DNA from: Asticcacaulis sp. SL142 | Lineage (GTDB): Bacteria; Pseudomonadota; Alphaproteobacteria; Caulobacterales; Caulobacteraceae | Length of the DNA: 64,000 nt | Direction: 5' to 3' | NCBI RefSeq assembly: GCF_026625745.1 | Contig: NZ_CP113061.1 | Location: forward strand, 1-64,000 | In this document: positions 1 through 9,800 of the stretch, one piece after another | Numbering within the stretch: position 1 is the first letter of the stretch | Layout: every line of letters begins with the position of its first letter | The notes under the pieces: generated by a model | The model's database searches: none | What the model was told of the DNA's origin: nothing | Seen by the model: the letters and a program-made list of their open reading frames with translations, nothing else | Program-made: the position numbers and the translations under genes

Positions 1-177
1 TTCATGGATTTTATCTGTCGTGTTTAATTTTAAACTATTGATTTATTTAATATATTTTTGAGTTGTCATAAATACTTCAAGGTAATATTGTAATTGAGCG
101 GAGTTTGGGGTTGTCCTGTTGGGGTTTCATTTAGGACGCTCATCTTTTTTATTTAATTCTACTCCGAGGGTTCTTGA
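1..177 (+). promoter_or_regulatory. AT-rich leader of the TPS operon
   Basis: This stretch is clearly richer in A and T than the coding DNA that follows and has no convincing reading frame. It ends in a purine-rich ribosome-binding stretch (CCGAGGG) shortly before the ATG at 178. It probably contains the promoter of the two-partner secretion operon, but I could not assign -35 and -10 boxes, and the window starts inside it. Confidence 0.35.
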
Positions 178-1734
178 ATGCTTTCGAATAAGTGGCTTTT
201 TGCCAGTGCGATAGCGCTTGGCTGTGGCTTGGCTGTGTCTGTACAGGCGCAGGAGGCGGTTTCAGAGCCGGTGGGTGAAGCTGAGGCCTCTGCAGAAGAT
301 GATGATCGTCGTCTTGACGTTATGAACTACCGGATTGAAGGCAATACGGTTCTGACGCGGATGGATATTGAGGGTGCGGTTTTGCCGTATCTGGGCCCGC
401 AGCGGAAGGTATCTGATGTTGAGGCCGCGCGTCTGGCGCTGATGAAGGCCTATCACGCCAAGGGCTTTGAGACGGTTGATGTGCGCATCCCTGAGCAGGA
501 CGTGCGGGGCGGGATTATCCGGTTTGAGGTGGTTGAACTGAAGGTCGGGCGTCTGCGGGTTAATGACAGCCGTTACTTCTCGCCGGAAGATATCAAGGCG
601 CAACTGCCGTCATTGGCTGAGGGCGGCGTGCCGAACTACAAGAATGTGGCCAGCGAGATCGCCGGGGCCAACAAGTCGGCGGATCGTATGGTTACGCCGA
701 CACTGCGGGCGGGTGATACGCCCGGCACGGTCGATGTCGATATCAATGTCGAAGATAAGCTGCCGCTGCATGGCTCAATTGAGATCAACGACCGGGCGTC
801 AAGCCGCACCAAGCGGGCGCGCCTTTCGGCCGGCATCAGTTATGGCAACCTGTTCCAGATGGGCCATAGCCTGAACCTGCAGGCCCAGGTGACACCGGAG
901 AAGCCGGAAGAATCGTGGGTGGTATCGGCCTCCTATGTGGCGCCTATCCGCGACACCCCGTGGACGATTGTCGGCTACGGCGTTCACTCAGACAGCGACG
1001 TGGCCGCTCTGGGCGGGATCAATGTTCTGGGGTCGGGCGATATTTTTGGTCTGCGGGGTATCTACACCAAGATCACCGGCGAGGCCGAGACGGCGCGGGT
1101 GCATCAGATTACGATGGGTATCGACTACAAGAGCTTCAAGGAAGATCTGGTTCTTGGAGACAGCACAGGCAAAACGCCGATCGACTATATTCCGCTGACT
1201 GTACAGTACACGCAGTCGCAGCGGACTGAGGATTTTGATTTTGACTTCAGCGTCGGGGTCAATCTGGGTCTGCGCGGACTTGACGCTACTAACAATGAGT
1301 TTGCGCTTAAGCGTTATGGTGCCAAGGCCAACTGGGTCGTTTTGCGCTCTGACGTGGGCTACCGGCACAAGTTTGACAATGACTGGCGCGCGGGTGCCAA
1401 GGTGGCGATGCAGTTTGCGGGTCGTCCGGTGATCTCGAACGAGCAGTTCTCGGCGGGCGGTCTTGATAGTGTCCGTGCCTTTTATGAAAGCCAGGACTTA
1501 GGCGACGACGGCATCTCGGTGCAGTTTCAGGTCGATACACCATCCTTCCATAAAAAAGCGGGGACATGGCTGAACGAGGCGCGGGCGTTTGCGTTTGCCG
1601 ACGATGCGGCGCTGCGCATTTATAAGCCGCTGGCCGGTCAGGCTGAGACCACGGATCTGTCGAGCATTGGGGCGGGTATTACCGTGCGGGCGCTGGAGCG
1701 GCTTAACGCCTCGGTGCTTTTGGCGCACCCCTGA
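178..1734 (+). CDS. Two-partner secretion transporter TpsB (ShlB/FhaC type), 3' end out of frame
   Basis: Outer-membrane Omp85-superfamily pore expected to secrete the giant exoprotein encoded at 6860. A signal peptide ends near residue 24 (VQA-QE). A POTRA-type domain spans roughly residues 48-120 (motif YRIEGNTVL), and the beta-barrel occupies about 195 onward. The conserved hairpin tip of the family (VRGF/Y) is present as VRAF at 432-435. The frame stops at TGA 1732-1734, just before the final strand. The missing C-terminus is intact in the frame starting at 1731 (separate entry), so the gene has a one-base frameshift in a run of four C. Family identity is clear. Whether the break is real or a sequencing error is open. 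Confidence 0.88.
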   Translation: MLSNKWLFASAIALGCGLAVSVQAQEAVSEPVGEAEASAEDDDRRLDVMNYRIEGNTVLTRMDIEGAVLPYLGPQRKVSDVEAARLALMKAYHAKGFETVDVRIPEQDVRGGIIRFEVVELKVGRLRVNDSRYFSPEDIKAQLPSLAEGGVPNYKNVASEIAGANKSADRMVTPTLRAGDTPGTVDVDINVEDKLPLHGSIEINDRASSRTKRARLSAGISYGNLFQMGHSLNLQAQVTPEKPEESWVVSASYVAPIRDTPWTIVGYGVHSDSDVAALGGINVLGSGDIFGLRGIYTKITGEAETARVHQITMGIDYKSFKEDLVLGDSTGKTPIDYIPLTVQYTQSQRTEDFDFDFSVGVNLGLRGLDATNNEFALKRYGAKANWVVLRSDVGYRHKFDNDWRAGAKVAMQFAGRPVISNEQFSAGGLDSVRAFYESQDLGDDGISVQFQVDTPSFHKKAGTWLNEARAFAFADDAALRIYKPLAGQAETTDLSSIGAGITVRALERLNASVLLAHP

Positions 1735-1808
1735 CCAACCGTAAATCCGTAATCGAAGACATCGAAAACAACCTGCGTGTGCAGGCGCGCATCTGGAGCG
1801 AATTCTAA
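1731..1808 (+). other. Displaced C-terminal tail of TpsB
   Basis: Reading from CTG at 1731 gives 25 residues ending ...RVQARIWSEF and then TAA. It looks like the last strand of a TpsB barrel, with the terminal phenylalanine that outer-membrane proteins need for assembly. It joins the upstream frame if one C is added to the CCCC run at 1728-1731, or if the ribosome slips back one base there. Confidence 0.7.
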
Positions 1809-1840
1809 TTCTAATTTTCTGAGCAACGCGAATTCTAATT
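1798..1840. repeat. Short direct repeat GCGAATTCTAATT
   Basis: The 13-mer GCGAATTCTAATT occurs at 1798-1810 and 1828-1840. The first copy overlaps the end of the TpsB tail. Both lie in the gap before the ExbB-like gene. The function is unknown. It could be a leftover of a small local duplication. Confidence 0.5.
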
Positions 1841-1866
1841 TTTAGTGAGTGATGAGGACGGCTGAT

Positions 1867-3648
1867 ATGGCTTTCAAGAAGTTTTTAGTGGCGGCGGTGG
1901 CGGCGGCGGTATTGCCGACCTCGGCGATGGCGTGGTGGGATGAGGGCTATGCTGAGCGTCGTTCGGTCACGCTGAACGCCGGTGCGATCAAGGGGCTGAC
2001 CTCTGAGGTTAAGCGCGCGCCGGTACTGGTGCGGTTGCACAGCGGGGTGCTTGATTTTACGCAAACCAAGCCCGATGGCAGCGATTTGCGCTTTGTGGCG
2101 GGCGACGATAAGGCGCCGCTGAACTACCACATCGAACGCTTTGATCCTCTGGCAGAGCTGGCGCTGATCTGGGTGGACGTGCCCACAGTGGCGCCCGGTG
2201 CCAACCAGACGATCTGGCTTTACTACGGTAACGAAACGGCCAAGCCGGTGTCGGATGCGGGCAAGACCTATGACGGTGAATATAGCCTGGTTCTGAACCT
2301 GAACGAGAATGCGGCGGTGCCGGTTGATCAGACGGCCAATGCCAATCGCCTGAGTGCGGCCAATACCAAGCCAACGCTGGAAGGCCTGATTGCCGGGGGG
2401 TTGAGCCTTAACGCCCAAAGCCAGGTGCGAGTGGCCCCCAGTGCGTCGCTCAATGTGCCCGCGGGCGGCAAGATGACGGTCTCGGCCTGGGTTAAACCGG
2501 CGGCCGGTGTGGCCGTGGCCGGAGATACCGTGCTCTACACCAAGCTGAGCGCGGGTGGGGAAGGGGCACCATCGCGCCTGACCGTCGGGCTTCGCGACGG
2601 TGCGCCTTTCGTGCGTCTGGGCGCCAATGAGGCGGTCGCGGCAACCCCTTTGCCGGAAGGCACCTGGGCCCATGTGGCGGCCACGGCCGATGGCGAGACG
2701 GTGACACTTTACGTCAATGGCGCACCCGCCGGATCGTTTGCCGCGGCCTTACCTGAACTGGGCGGCGAAGAGGTTATTGGTACAGTCTCAGGTGTCACGG
2801 GCTTTAGCGGCGATATCGACGAAGTTAATCGTGCCAATGCCGCCCGCTCGGCGGCCTATATCGCCCTTCAGGCCCAGTCTCAGGGACGCTCGTCCGGGTT
2901 TGCCACTGTGGCGACCGAGGCTGAGGATGCCGGTGCGGCTAATCACGACTACATGCGCATCCTGATCAGCGCCCTGACCCCGGATGCCTGGGTGGTGATC
3001 ATTCTGCTGACGATCATGTCGGTGCTCTCCTGGATCATCATGGTCATGAAGGGGCAATTGTTTGGCCGCACCAACCGGGCCAACCGCAAGTTCCTTGAGA
3101 TCTATCAGACGGCGACGCGCGGCCAGGGGGCTCATACGGGCCTGACCAATAAGGATCTGTCGTCGCAGCACCCTAACGCCTCTGTGGCGCGTCTGTTCTC
3201 GATCGGTCAGGACGAACTGCGCCAGCGGATGGCAGAGGCCAAAGATCTGGGCTCAAAATATGCCATTGCCCCGCAATCGGTGGCGGCGATCCGCTCCGCC
3301 CTTGATGCCGGCCATGTGCGCGAAGAACAGCGCCTGGCCAAGTGGATGGTGCTGTTGACCATTGCGATCTCCGGCGGTCCGTTCCTGGGCCTTTTGGGGA
3401 CGGTCTTGGGGGTTATGATCACCTTTGCGGGTGTGGCGGCGGCCGGTGAAGTCAATATCACCGCCATCGCCCCGGGTATTGCGGCCGCTTTGCTTGCGAC
3501 CGTGGCCGGTCTTGCGGTCGCGATCCCGGCCCTGTTTGGCTACAACTATCTGACCAGTCAGCTTGATAATATCTCCGCCGACAATCAGGTGTTTGTCGAC
3601 GAACTGGAAAAGCGCATCGCCGAAACCTACCGCAACAGTGACCGGTAA
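1867..3648 (+). CDS. DUF2341/LamG-ExbB fusion (MotA/TolQ/ExbB proton channel)
   Basis: Inner-membrane proton channel subunit with a large N-terminal periplasmic extension. The start at 1867 is preferred to 1849 or 1852 because GAGG lies just upstream and it opens a clean signal peptide ending AMA-WW (residue 22). Residues about 23-120 match DUF2341 (WWDEGYAERR). About 130-325 look like a LamG/concanavalin-type lectin fold. A membrane segment lies near 370-390. The ExbB core follows, with two more membrane segments (GPFLGLLGTVLGVM and APGIAAALLATVAGL). With ExbD and the TonB-like protein it should form an energy-transducing complex. The lectin-like part suggests glycan contact in the periplasm, which is inference. 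Confidence 0.85.
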   Translation: MAFKKFLVAAVAAAVLPTSAMAWWDEGYAERRSVTLNAGAIKGLTSEVKRAPVLVRLHSGVLDFTQTKPDGSDLRFVAGDDKAPLNYHIERFDPLAELALIWVDVPTVAPGANQTIWLYYGNETAKPVSDAGKTYDGEYSLVLNLNENAAVPVDQTANANRLSAANTKPTLEGLIAGGLSLNAQSQVRVAPSASLNVPAGGKMTVSAWVKPAAGVAVAGDTVLYTKLSAGGEGAPSRLTVGLRDGAPFVRLGANEAVAATPLPEGTWAHVAATADGETVTLYVNGAPAGSFAAALPELGGEEVIGTVSGVTGFSGDIDEVNRANAARSAAYIALQAQSQGRSSGFATVATEAEDAGAANHDYMRILISALTPDAWVVIILLTIMSVLSWIIMVMKGQLFGRTNRANRKFLEIYQTATRGQGAHTGLTNKDLSSQHPNASVARLFSIGQDELRQRMAEAKDLGSKYAIAPQSVAAIRSALDAGHVREEQRLAKWMVLLTIAISGGPFLGLLGTVLGVMITFAGVAAAGEVNITAIAPGIAAALLATVAGLAVAIPALFGYNYLTSQLDNISADNQVFVDELEKRIAETYRNSDR

Positions 3649-3659
3649 GGGGCGCGTTT

Positions 3660-4066
3660 ATGAAACTTCAATCCAAGCGTAAACCCTACGACGACATCAA
3701 CATTACGCCGATGGTCGATCTGACCTTCGTGCTGCTGGTGATCTTCATCCTGATGACGACGGCCGCCATCCAGGGCGTCAAGGTCAACCTGCCCAAGGCG
3801 TCAAGCTCGTTTAGTCTGGCCCAGCCGACGACCAAGGCGATCACGGTCGATAGTGCCGGCCAGATCTATCTCGACACCTTTCCGGTGACGCTGGATGAGC
3901 TGGAATCCGAGTTGCGACCCTGAAGTCCACCACGCCGGAGTTTCCCGTGGTCATCAAGGGGGACCGTGTCTCTCAATATGGCCGCATCATGGAAGTTCTG
4001 GATGTGTGCGGTCGTGTCGGTATCACCCAGATCGGTCTGGTCAGCGAACGCGTACGGAGTTCGTAG
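3660..4066 (+). pseudogene. exbD: ExbD/TolR-family transporter subunit, frameshifted
   Basis: Partner of the ExbB-like channel. The N-terminus has a single membrane segment with the proton-carrying aspartate (PMVDLTFVLLVIF, about residue 20). The frame closes at TGA 3921-3923 after 87 residues. The rest of the ExbD domain continues in the frame from 3920 (LKSTTPEFPVVIKGD ... QIGLVSERVRSS) to TAG 4064-4066. The full product would have about 135 residues, normal for ExbD. One C missing from the CCC run at 3918-3920 would explain it. The conserved second half argues for a recent or artefactual break. It lies 11 bases after the ExbB-like gene. Confidence 0.8.
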
Positions 4067-4069
4067 GTC

Positions 4070-4756
4070 ATGATTGAACCTCCCAAGTTCAGGCTGCGGG
4101 ACAACGTGCCGGTGATCCTGCTGGGCGTGATTGTTCTGGCCGCCCTGGTTCTGGCCGTCATGTACTTATGGCCCAAGGGCGACGCGGTGCGCACGGAGCG
4201 GGTGATCCAGGAAATTGCCCTGGCCACCCCGCCACCGCCGCCGGAGCCGCCCAAGCCGGAAGAAAAGGTGATTGAGGAACCCGAAGAAGTTGCGCCGGTT
4301 GAGCAGCCTTCGCCGCAACCGCCGTCGCCCACGCCGTCTGAGCAGCCTTCAGACGCACCACCGTCACCCTCCACAGAAGCCGCCGGTCTCGACCGGCTGG
4401 CGGATGCGGGATCTGACAGCTTTCGCCTGAGCTCCGGCAAGGGCGGGGGCCTGTTTGGTCGCGGCGGCGGCGGGGGCGGCGGTGACTGGGATGCGGCGGT
4501 GGCCCTCCACATCACCCGCGCCCTGCAACGCGATCCGCGCACCCGAAGCGCCAAAGGCAGTGTCAGGGTGGCGGTCAATATCGATGCGAAAGGCCAGTTC
4601 ACCTCAGCGCGTTTGTTATCCAGTACAGGCGATCCGGAGCTTGATGCGCACATCCGCGCGGTCCTGTCCGAGATCGCTCCCATGAGCCGTGGGCGTCCGC
4701 CCGGCATTAGCGGTTCGACCAATCTCACTATCAATCTGAAACGATCCGCCGGTTAA
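4070..4756 (+). CDS. TonB-like energy transducer
   Basis: A 228-residue protein with a short cytoplasmic N-terminus, one membrane anchor (about residues 14-33), a long proline/glutamate linker (PPPPPEPPKPEEK, about 50-105), a glycine-rich stretch, and a C-terminal TonB-type domain (about 140-225: AKGSVRVAVNIDAKGQ, LDAHIRAVL). This is the standard TonB layout. It sits three bases after the ExbD frame, so the three genes form an ExbB-ExbD-TonB cassette. The cassette lies inside the secretion operon and not beside a TonB receptor, which suggests that it serves the exoprotein, TpsB or the porin. Confidence 0.85.
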   Translation: MIEPPKFRLRDNVPVILLGVIVLAALVLAVMYLWPKGDAVRTERVIQEIALATPPPPPEPPKPEEKVIEEPEEVAPVEQPSPQPPSPTPSEQPSDAPPSPSTEAAGLDRLADAGSDSFRLSSGKGGGLFGRGGGGGGGDWDAAVALHITRALQRDPRTRSAKGSVRVAVNIDAKGQFTSARLLSSTGDPELDAHIRAVLSEIAPMSRGRPPGISGSTNLTINLKRSAG

Positions 4757-4783
4757 GCCGCGCGACTTAAAGGAAACCTGACC

Positions 4784-6337
4784 ATGTCTCTTCGTACCTC
4801 CCTTTTTGCCGGCAGCGCCTTGCTCCTGTCGCTGGCGGTCACCACACCGGCCCTGGCTCAGTCCAGCGATGTCGGCATTGAAATCCTGCAGTTGCTGGTC
4901 GATGAGGGGGTTATTCCTCATGCCAAGGCTCAGGAGATCCTGACCAAGGCCCGCCAGGCTGATGCCGCCAAGCGCGAAACTGAGGCCGCCAAGACCGCCT
5001 CCACGACCATTGACGTCGCCTATGTGCCGGAAACCGTGCGCGCGCAGATCAAGGCTGAGGTCAAGCAGGAAGTGGTCGCTCAGGCCAAGTCCGAAGGTTG
5101 GGTGGCACCCAACACTCTGCCGGATTGGGTGGACCGCATCAAGATCAGCGGCGACTTCCGCGCCCGCTTCCAGAATGAAGACTTCCCGACCTCGGTCATC
5201 ACCAACGGGATCGTGGTCGAAGGCAACCCGCCGGTATTCCCGAATGCCGCCGCTATCAACCGCGCCGGTGGCGTTAATATCGCTGACGGCTTTCCTTTGT
5301 TGAACTCAACCATCGACCGTCGCCGTTCCAACTACCGCGCCCGTCTCAAGTTCGAGGCGGACATTAATGACAAGGTGTCGGTGGGCTTACGTCTGGCGTC
5401 GGGCAATGACAACAATCCGGTAACGACCAACACCAGCTTTGGCGACTACTTCTCCAAGGATGAAATCTGGATCGATCAGGCCTATGTCAATGTCAAGCCG
5501 ATCAAGGGCCTGACCCTGACGGCGGGCCGGATGCCCAATCCGTTCTACGCGACCGATCTGGTCTGGGATGCGGACATCAATCTTGAAGGTCTGGCTGTGT
5601 CTGGTGACTATGGCTTTAATGACAGCCTGAAGATCTTTGGCACGGCGGCGGTTCTGCCGTTGCAGGAGCGCGAAATCTACGACGACAGCTACCTCTATGC
5701 CGCGCAGGCCGGTGTCGGCGGCCAGTTTGCCAGCCAGTTCGGCTACAAGGCCGCCGTCAGCTATTACGACTTCAGCAATGTTCAGAGCACGGTCAATGCG
5801 CCGAACTCGCGCCTGACCGACTGGTCAGCGCCGAAGTACCTGTCCAAGGGCAACTCACTGGTCAATCTGCGCACCGATGGCACGACCTTCCTCGCGGGTC
5901 TGGCCTCCAAATATGAACTGATGGCGTTTACCGGTCAGCTTACTTACGGCACAGGGCCGCGTCAGTACCGCCTCTCCGGCGAAGTGGTCAAAAACCAGGG
6001 TCACGACACGGCGGAACTGCTGGCCCTGGGCCTGCAGGACTCCGGCGATACCGGTTATCAGATCCGCTTTGATGCCGGTTATCCGGTTGTCTCTGAGCGT
6101 AACCAGTGGCGGGTAGCGGCAGCCTTCAAGCATGTCGAAGCCGATGCGGTTCTGGACGTGTTTACCGACTCCGACTTCGGCCTCGGCGGCACCGACAGCG
6201 AAGGCTACATCCTTGAGGGGGAATACGGCGTCTATAAAAACTCAAGCGTGAGCGCGACCTGGCTGTCGTCGGACTCGATCGACGGCCTGCCGTTCTCGGT
6301 CGATGTCCTGCAACTCAACTTCAACACCCGCTTTTAA
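4784..6337 (+). CDS. Putative outer-membrane porin
   Basis: Signal peptide ending ALA-Q near residue 26. Residues about 30-100 are a charged, probably helical periplasmic region (EILQLLVDEGVIPHAKAQEI), and the rest alternates as expected for a beta-barrel (ISGDFRARFQNEDF, RRRSNYRARLKFEADIN), ending in NTRF with a terminal phenylalanine. This matches the putative-porin family that often accompanies DUF2341-ExbB and large TPS genes. It follows the TonB-like gene by 27 bases and has a good GGAAA-type ribosome site. The substrate is unknown. A glycan or oligosaccharide would fit the lectin-like ExbB fusion. Confidence 0.8.
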   Translation: MSLRTSLFAGSALLLSLAVTTPALAQSSDVGIEILQLLVDEGVIPHAKAQEILTKARQADAAKRETEAAKTASTTIDVAYVPETVRAQIKAEVKQEVVAQAKSEGWVAPNTLPDWVDRIKISGDFRARFQNEDFPTSVITNGIVVEGNPPVFPNAAAINRAGGVNIADGFPLLNSTIDRRRSNYRARLKFEADINDKVSVGLRLASGNDNNPVTTNTSFGDYFSKDEIWIDQAYVNVKPIKGLTLTAGRMPNPFYATDLVWDADINLEGLAVSGDYGFNDSLKIFGTAAVLPLQEREIYDDSYLYAAQAGVGGQFASQFGYKAAVSYYDFSNVQSTVNAPNSRLTDWSAPKYLSKGNSLVNLRTDGTTFLAGLASKYELMAFTGQLTYGTGPRQYRLSGEVVKNQGHDTAELLALGLQDSGDTGYQIRFDAGYPVVSERNQWRVAAAFKHVEADAVLDVFTDSDFGLGGTDSEGYILEGEYGVYKNSSVSATWLSSDSIDGLPFSVDVLQLNFNTRF

Positions 6338-6349
6338 GGAGGGATGATC

Positions 6350-6802
6350 ATGACCTTTCTCTCCAAACTTCTCATGGTATCGTCGGCCCTTGTGGTGATC
6401 TCAGGCGCGCCCGCCTACGCTCAGACATCGCCGGCCCCCAAAACCGTGGCCCAGCTTGAGGCCGATCTGCGCCAGCAGACCACGGTGGCCAGTAACGCCC
6501 GTCAGGAAGTCGAGCGCCTGCGGGCGGAACTGGCTCTCAAGGACGAACTGATCGCCCTTGGGGTTCAGCGTAATGCTGAACTCTATGCGATTGCCTCCGA
6601 GATCGCCGACAAGGGTCTGAGCAAGCACTCGTTAGAGCCCTTCGTGCAGGCCCAACGCGTCAAGATGGAAAACCTCAAGCAGTCCTATGAGGATCGTCTG
6701 CGGGCCGCGCGTGTCTACGACACCACCCTGCCACCCAGCGTTCAGGCCCGCATGGAACAGGATCTGGCCAAACCCAAAACTGATGGCGCGGGTTCTGAGT
6801 AA
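6350..6802 (+). CDS. Small exported coiled-coil protein
   Basis: About 150 residues with a signal peptide (ending AYA-Q), then a helical heptad-like region (AQLEADLRQQTTVASNARQEV, about 33-75) and a charged C-terminus. The ATG at 6350 is chosen over 6344 because the AAGGAGGG ribosome site would touch 6344 but is properly spaced from 6350. I do not recognise a named family. Its place between porin and exoprotein, 12 bases after the porin, suggests a periplasmic helper for the exoprotein. Confidence 0.7.
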   Translation: MTFLSKLLMVSSALVVISGAPAYAQTSPAPKTVAQLEADLRQQTTVASNARQEVERLRAELALKDELIALGVQRNAELYAIASEIADKGLSKHSLEPFVQAQRVKMENLKQSYEDRLRAARVYDTTLPPSVQARMEQDLAKPKTDGAGSE

Positions 6803-6859
6803 CCGCGCCGCTACCCCTGATATGTTCGCCATATAATTTTTGATTACAGGAAGTCTTCC

Positions 6860-9800
6860 ATGTCCCGCATCGCCGCCTCCGCCCGTACCGGTCTGACCGG
6901 TTCACGCCGGCTTAAAGCCAGCGCCAGCCTGATGGTTCTGGCTCTGGCTGCCAGCGTCTCGTCCGCCAGTGTCTCGCCCGCCCTTGCCGCGGAACCCTTT
7001 GCCAACATGGTGGGCATCCAGGCCGGACGGATCATCGGCACCGGGCCTAATGCGCAGGTCGCTCAGTGGACCGGCGCCAACGCCCCGGTCATCGGCACGG
7101 ACGTGGATGGCCGCGCGCTCATGACCATCCAGCAGACCCAGGCCAAGGCCCTGCTCGACTGGGAAGACTTCCGCCTGCAAACCAATGAAGTGCTGGAGTT
7201 CCAGCAGCAGTCGGCCGACTGGATCGCCGTCAACCGCGTCCACGGCAATCAGGCGGCCGAAATCAATGGCGAAATCAGGGCCATCGGTAAGGTCTTTGTC
7301 CTCAACGACAACGGCGTCCTCATCGGCAAAGACGCCAAGATCAACACCCGCACCCTCGTCACCGGTCAGGGCGTCTCTGACGTCCTGATCGACGGCAAAA
7401 CCACAACCCTCGTCCAGTCCAGGGAAAAAGCCATCCTCGACTGGTCCGACATGTCCTTGCAGGCCGGTGAAGTCCTCAAGTTCCAGCAGCAAAAATCAGA
7501 CTGGGTCGCCCTCAACAGGTCTTATAATGCCGACAAAACCGTTCTGGCCGGGGATGTCAAAGCCGATGGCCACATCTATCTGGTCGCGCCCCGCGGTCTT
7601 GTGGTTGACGGCAAGATCAATGCTCAGCAAGTCGTTCTCTCGTCGCTGTTTATGCGTAACGATCAGTTCCTTGGTGACCCTGATCAGGCGTCGGCCACCG
7701 GCGGGTTGATTTCCTATACCCGGCGTCAGGAGCAGGGCTCAAACATGAACCCGACCTTCAGTAATACTGATTTGGCCGGTTTTGACCTCAATCCAAACGG
7801 CGAGGGCTATAATCCGCTGGGTTGGAAAGACACGATTATAAGCTTCAACGGGACTCAGTATGGTGCCGGTCCCTACTACAACGTAACCAAGCCCGGACCA
7901 GAAATTGTCGATGCCAATGATCCGCTGAAGTACAATGTCACCATCGGCAAGACCGGCTCGGTCACCACGGGCAAGTTCGGTAAGGTGATGCTGTTCGGCC
8001 CGAAGGTCACCAATCTCGGCCAGATCAACATACAGGATGAGGGCCAGGTCATTATGGCCGCCGGTGAAAACGTCTGGTTGCAACCCGCGGGTTCCGGGAT
8101 GTTGGCCGCCGGAAATGGCCGGCTGGATGCCTATGTCGGGGCTTTTTATCCGCTGGGCGTATCCTTGGGGAATATTCCCTATTATCGTGGCCCGCAGCGG
8201 GCCAATACAGAAGAGTGGCGCGCCTTTTATTCGCTGCTTCTGGGCCGGAATATCGCGCTGAATCAAAACCTGAGCACGGCCGACTTTAACAAGCTTTACG
8301 CCGCCGGTTATGTTTTCGTAAATGGCCAATATGTCTATCAGCCTAGCCTGATTGAGACCTATGTCCGCAACAATCAGGCGCAGCGTGCGCAAACCTATAC
8401 CGCGCGCAACGAAGGCATAATTACTTCAAAACGTGGCGGCAGCGTGGTGATGCGCGGCCTGAATCTGGAGCAGATGGGGGCCATCGACATGACCTCCACC
8501 GCTCTGTTCCGCAGTGACATCAGTCTGTTCGCGTCGGTCTGGGACTGGCGCGGCGGGCCGGGGACCGAATCCGATGGCCGCGCCGATGCTGTGCCGGGGC
8601 ACGGTACGGTCGTGTTCGGTGAGGGCAGCCTGACCCAGATCACGCCTGACCTCGACTCTACAGACAAGATCCCGGTTTCTTCCGGGGCTCAAAGCGTTGG
8701 CCAGGTCAAGATCAACGCCCGCAGCGTCCACATGCAGGAAGATTCGATCATTCACATGCCAAGCGGCAATATGAATGTCCTGCTCGATGCCGGGGCTCAT
8801 ATCTTTGACAACAATCTCGGCGCGGGTGCCAATCAGGGCAACGAAGACGGCACGCGCTTTTTGATGGAGCGCGGGGCGACCATCGATCTGTCTGGTTGGG
8901 AAACCACGCTTGAGATGGGTTACCATCAGGTAACGGGTAAGCTCTATGCCGCGCAACTGGCTGACTCGCCGCTGCAACGTGACGGCGCGCTGTATCGTCA
9001 GGAAATCTCCGTCGATCGCCGCTATGGGACCAATCTGGCCAACTGGCAGGGTCTTGATAATTTGTCACAAGGCACGCTGGGTCAGTTCCTGACCAATGGC
9101 GGTACGCTCAACATGGATATCGGCGATGACTTCATCATGAAGTCAGGCTCGGTGATCGACGTGTCGGGCGGGGTGACGACCTATAAGGACGGCTATGTCT
9201 ACACGACCTTGCTGCGTCGTCTGGATGGCTCGATCATCGATATCCGCGAAGCTGACCCGGATGAGCTCTATATGGGGCTGGCCAATCAATGGACGGTTTA
9301 TGACACCAAGTGGGGCAAGCAAACCACCTACAATATTCCGTTGATGACGGCGACCCAAGGCAAGTTCGAGACCAGCTATCAGCACGGTGGCACAGGCGGT
9401 AAGGTTGACATTATGGCTCCTGACAGCGTGCTGCAGGGTACGCTGAAAGGCGAAACCGTTACGGGCCGGTATCAGCGTCAGGCGGGCACCATACCGACTG
9501 GCGGGGCGTTTATCCTTAATAATGCCGGGGAATCCGAGGGCGAGTATGTCAGCAACAATATCCTGATCACCGCACGCGAAACGGCCCTTAATGCCAATTT
9601 TGGCTTTAAAGACAAGCTGAGCGACACCTACGGCGAACTGTTCGGGGTGGAGTTTGACGCGGCCACGGATCCGATCAGCAGCGATAAGATACGTAGCGAC
9701 AACACCACTCTGGTGTCGGCAGACTTTTTCAACCGTTCCACTATGGGCAGCTATGCCCTTAATCAGGTCGGGGTCTCAGGGGATCATGTTGCGGTTCAGG

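Noticed and set aside
262-1368. Antisense and alternative reading frames inside tpsB and many other genes
   Set aside because: They have no signal, no family features and poor composition. They are by-products of GC-rich coding DNA.
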